DNA from: Linyphia triangularis
Lineage: Eukaryota > Arthropoda > Arachnida > Araneae > Linyphiidae
DNA length: 64,000 nucleotides
Assembly: GCA_963978545.1 (NCBI GenBank)
Contig: OZ021732.1
Location: 60,736,714-60,800,713 of the forward strand
Reading direction: 5' to 3'
Positions within the stretch are counted from its first letter, which is position 1; each line of letters begins with the position of its first letter. The position numbers and the translations under genes were made by a program. Shown piece by piece: positions 60,107-64,000 of the stretch. The notes beneath the pieces were generated by a model that was not told the origin of the DNA, searched no databases, and worked only from the letters and a program-made list of their open reading frames with translations.

Positions 60107-63100
60107 ATATATAAAATTTTGTAACTTTCACATGAAACATGTAAAATTTAACTTGTTACAAAGACAAAGCTATATGTATGTTTTTACCTTTGAAAGATTT
60201 ACTTAGGAGATTAATTGATGAAGAACTAGTGATATAAGTTATCGATTTATACGAATAAGACGAAAAGTTACAATTTTTCAATACATACGACAAGTTTTAT
60301 AACTTAAACATACATTTATTGAAGTGAATAAATTTTCGTATTTAAATATATATATTGACTTGAAAACATTCTTTGATATATATATATATATAAAAAAAAA
60401 AAAACCTTTAAGTTTAAATTGAAATTTTTATAAGTTTTTCAACAGTGACTTATTAATATTTAGAAAGAGGTCGGATATCTTCAACTATTCTACACCTGAT
60501 TGGACAACACTTATAATGTGTATGAGAAAAAAATTCAATTACTAGATGAGAAAAATTTTCTTGTAGGAATCAATGAAATTGGATAGTTATACTTTGGTTC
60601 GAAGCGATTTTCGTTTCAAGCATATGATTTGTTGCTAAGTCGAAATAAATACACTTTAAATCAATGCTTAGTATCTTTTCTTTTATTCTTACTATGATTA
60701 TTCTTATATTGAAGGATGATTTTTTGAAAGTCAATATATTTGAAAAATAAATATATCTATGGTGTAACATATCAAGTTGAAGTTACATGGAATACTATTG
60801 GAATTAGCATTAGAAATTCAATCAATCAATTTATTCATGGGATATTGACCATCAAGTGAATATCTCCCCGCAACATTGGTTGCTCTTATCGGCATATGAT
60901 TACGCATGTTTCGTGATCTTAACGTATGTCAATGTGTTATTTTTTTATATGTGAAAAAAGGAAACTTTTCCACATATATTGATAATTATCATGTTTATTC
61001 AGTTTGCCGTTGTTTTTCATGTTATTCAGTTTGATACCGAGATGACATAATATAAATTGTTTAATGTGCTATAGTTTTAATATATGTGTTCCCACTTAAA
61101 AGCATGTTTGATTTTAAATTTTGTTTAAACTTTCTCCTAAAAATTTTTGTAACGGACCTCAGCGCATTTTTTTTTCTTCTTCTGATAAAGTACTTCGAAA
61201 CATTCACATCTTTCAATGTTGTATTTTCTATATTTCCAGTAAAACTTCTCACATTATACATGAATTTCAAGAAATTTGCTATGTCTAAGTTTGGTATTTT
61301 TTTTTTTAATGTATAGATATTTCATCATTGTCATTCTATGATAAGATATCAAGTTGGTTCTTAATAAGAAAGAGTGTATTTTCTTGTCATAAGCAAGAAA
61401 AACGAAGTTAATATAAGTCAATGATAATTCTCATTTACGAATTTCTTTCGTCTTCAACTTTTTTTCAACACATTTCACTCAACTTCTATTTTCACTTCAT
61501 CTATCACTTTGTCATACTTCTTTACAGTTATAGTATGTATCAGTTCAAGTCACTGTTTAAATTTACATCATTGATTTATTCAGTTCACTCAATCTCTTAG
61601 GTCATAATAATTTCATTAAATTTATAAGATTCCTCAAAAAAACCTACTCATTACACATGAACTTAATTTTATTGCACTGGGAAGAAAAACTATAGAAATT
61701 TGGACAATAAAAATCTATTACAACAGATAATAAACTCAATTTTCAACAAGCATGATAGGATTTAAAAATTGTATTTTTTCGTTTTTTCTGCTAAAGTTTA
61801 AGTTCTCTGTTAGACAATAAAACGTTTGCCTAGAATAAAATCATAAATTATTCATCATTTATGTACCAACAGTAAAATTATCATTTACATTTTTGTAGAT
61901 TTTTCTTTTTAACATGACAATGTTTTACATGTAAAGTTTATTTAATAGTAATTTCCGACTTGAAAATGTAGATAGCATTTATTTTCGATGAGTTTGATTT
62001 CAACTGACAAATATATTTCAACATTCGAAGCATATGCGAGTTATGTGAATAAACCATATGCAACTTAGCTAAATTTCAGTATTAAGTTGTGAAGTTTTAT
62101 CTTTGCCCTAGAAAATATATTTATTTTTACTGATTTTTGTTAAGTGCTACGAGGATCTTTTACAAAGTATGTCTTCTTGCAACATGAGAAAAGATGCGAA
62201 ATGATAAGGACTTTTCTGGTATGCTTTCAATTCCTTGAGAAATAAATTTAGCTTAACTAGAAAACTTGTTCCGATTCTGAAGTGTGCTATTTCCTATCGT
62301 AATTTATAATTTTACATAATACTTGGTTTAAAAGTTGAAAAAGTTTGCATAAATTTCCTATGTAAGTTCTACTTCACTGAAAAGTTATCGGTCACAAGCA
62401 ATAAAATTTCCACTTTGTTTGATTAATGTTATGCATGTGTTAATTATCATGTGTAATATCAGTTTTATTTGTGTCTTTCGAAAGCGAGCATTCATAAATT
62501 TAAAAGGATATTTCAAACTATTTTCAAAATATAAGTATCTTTTACTAGTTTTTTCAGGAATGAACTTTGCTCAGTTATATTAATATTGAATATTCATCTT
62601 ACAAAATAAGCGTCTTGTAAAACACATTCCGTTTCAGTTTTCTGAAATTTATGTATAAGTTATTTAGAAATTATGGGTGGAAGTTAAAAATCTCTGTATT
62701 AATGATATATTGTCAGCACCTCTCAAATAAAAAAAAATTCCTGTATAATTTAGTTTGTCCAGATGATGTTCAATTTTACGTAGTAACAAACTCTACATTT
62801 TTCAAATTTATGCTAGTTTTTCACAAGAAAAAAAATATATATTCTTTAAGTTTGCCTAGCAAACTTTTTTCAGTATTTAAATTTTCTAAGTACATTCCAT
62901 CACATGAGTAGTTAACTATTTCTACTAAGGAAAATATCTTATTATTTTAGTGTGTTTGATTGATGTTAGATTTTTATGTTTCTGATTGGTGATTTGCATA
63001 TACTCTTTTAAAAACTTTACACAATTCGTAACATATATGTTAGAAATAATAGTATATCGCATCTGAGATTGAAAAAATTTATAACTATTATCATGTAAAG

Positions 63101-64000
63101 AAGGTTAAATTTTAAAAACATGTCGTTGAATATGAGTGTTACCATGAAAAAAGTTAACTAAATTACTTGTGATTTCCTTTCAGAGTATAAAAAGTTTCTT
63201 TCAATTTATCTTAAGATGTTTTAAAAGTCTTGCAGGTGATTTTCAAAACTTGAATGCATATCTATAATGTATTTAATATCTACAATTTATTTAATATTTC
63301 CCCCCAATTCACCTTTCAAGTAAAATAAACCTTAGTCAGCATGTATTGCACGAGTTAATACGACACCTTACCGTATATTATTACAAAGTAAATTGTCTAA
63401 GTCTTTCTTGAAGTAACATAAATTTCCAACTTGTATTGATTTTCCGATTGAAAAGTAGAGGTGAAATTTTTTCTTTGGAGTATCTATATCTAATATTTAT
63501 TTTAAATCTCTTACTATTTTTCTTCTATGTAACAATTTTGTTAAGTTTTACCCGTATTGTAGCATATAATCCCACTGAGTTTGAACAATATTCAATGTTT
63601 TAAATAATAGAAAAGTTTTCAAGTAGAAATGATCTTAAATTCTCCAAGTGAATCTTACTTTTTGGAAGAAAGTCCATGCGAATTCTACCTTCACTTACTA
63701 ATATGTCTTTGAAATCCACTTTATTCATTCCAAGTTTTCACAAACATTTCATTATGAAAACGGCAAAGTAGGAAAACGATAATCTCAAAGACCTGCTGAC
63801 ACATCACAGCATCACCCGCTGCTTGCGCGTCGATGCTGTTGTTCTTGCTGTACAAATCTCCCGACCTGTTCCAACAAGTTTTAGCGTGACTCATCCTCCG
63901 ATCTAAAAATGCCGGCGAATGGCGTATCACCTACCGCTACCCTGATTGGCTAATTACCGTCACCTGCTTATCTTCCCATTTAAAGATGTGAATTTTATAT
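60107..64000. repeat. giant palindrome, right arm
   Basis: Reverse complement of the left arm. It is still in perfect register at the last base of the window (64000 pairs with 56200), so it continues beyond. The open frames found here are mirror copies of those in the left arm. Differences such as 62744 (G, where the left-arm base implies A) are confined almost entirely to 61430-62820. Confidence 0.97.
63721..63894 (-). CDS. 57-codon frame in right arm, mirror copy
   Basis: It is identical at nucleotide level to the frame at 56306-56479, in opposite orientation, with the same CCAAT box (63945-63949) and TGAGTCA flank. The two copies point toward each other across the palindrome. If they are real they would be a convergent identical gene pair. 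Confidence 0.3.
   Translation of the reverse strand: MSHAKTCWNRSGDLYSKNNSIDAQAAGDAVMCQQVFEIIVFLLCRFHNEMFVKTWNE

Noticed and set aside
56200..64000. Palindrome dismissed outright as a fold-back read artefact
   Set aside because: The artefact remains possible, but the arm differences are clustered in the middle third and absent elsewhere, which a simple fold-back would not produce. It is reported as a finding with that caveat.

Overview
This window is strongly AT-rich eukaryotic nuclear DNA with long introns and intergenic spacers, many homopolymer and dinucleotide tracts, tRNA-derived SINEs and decayed DNA transposons. There is no bacterial-style gene packing, and most short open frames are chance frames in AT-rich sequence. 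The mix of Tc1/mariner, hAT-like, gypsy-type LTR and tRNA-SINE debris, a ~4 kb intron and a secreted sushi-domain gene fits an invertebrate, most likely an arthropod. The species cannot be fixed from the sequence alone.

Layout. 0-8 kb: mostly unannotatable spacer, one SINE of family II and one possible 5' exon. 8-9.6 kb: three consecutive tandem-repeat families (43, about 142 and about 171 bp). 12.5-13.3 kb: a ~240 bp-arm inverted repeat. 13.4-14.3 kb: a ~105 bp minisatellite split by a SINE with a 16 bp target duplication, then a second family II SINE. 15.5-16.8 kb: a dead Tc1/mariner transposase interrupted by a 783 bp hAT-like MITE. 23.3-24.0 kb: a gypsy-like LTR. 25.8-26.5 kb: a ~155 bp tandem array. 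27.4 kb: a 189 bp AAAT microsatellite. 31.5-44.3 kb: an iterated-motif foldback repeat, a possible small spliced gene, and a deep nest in which hAT-like element A holds hAT-like element B, which holds a SINE. Each layer of that nest is delimited by target-site duplications.

The best-supported host gene is on the plus strand. A signal-peptide exon (44884-44971) and a complete sushi/CCP exon (48932-49114) share phase 1 splice junctions. The gene must continue to the right, but no further exon was recognised.

The last 11 kb is the most unusual part. At 53.05-54.5 kb a tandem array of 154-156 bp units carries eight perfect TGACGTCA (CRE) palindromes. Next comes a ~1.6 kb diverged satellite of ~105-120 bp units. 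From about 56.2 kb to the window edge runs a giant inverted repeat: two arms of at least 3.9 kb, near-identical, meeting at 60100 with only a ~13 nt unpaired centre. Arm differences are not uniform. The outer ~1.2 kb is identical, the middle ~1.4 kb differs by about 2%, and the inner ~1.3 kb has one difference. That mosaic looks like patchy arm-to-arm homogenisation, although an assembly fold-back must be excluded. The palindrome runs off the right edge, so its full size is unknown.
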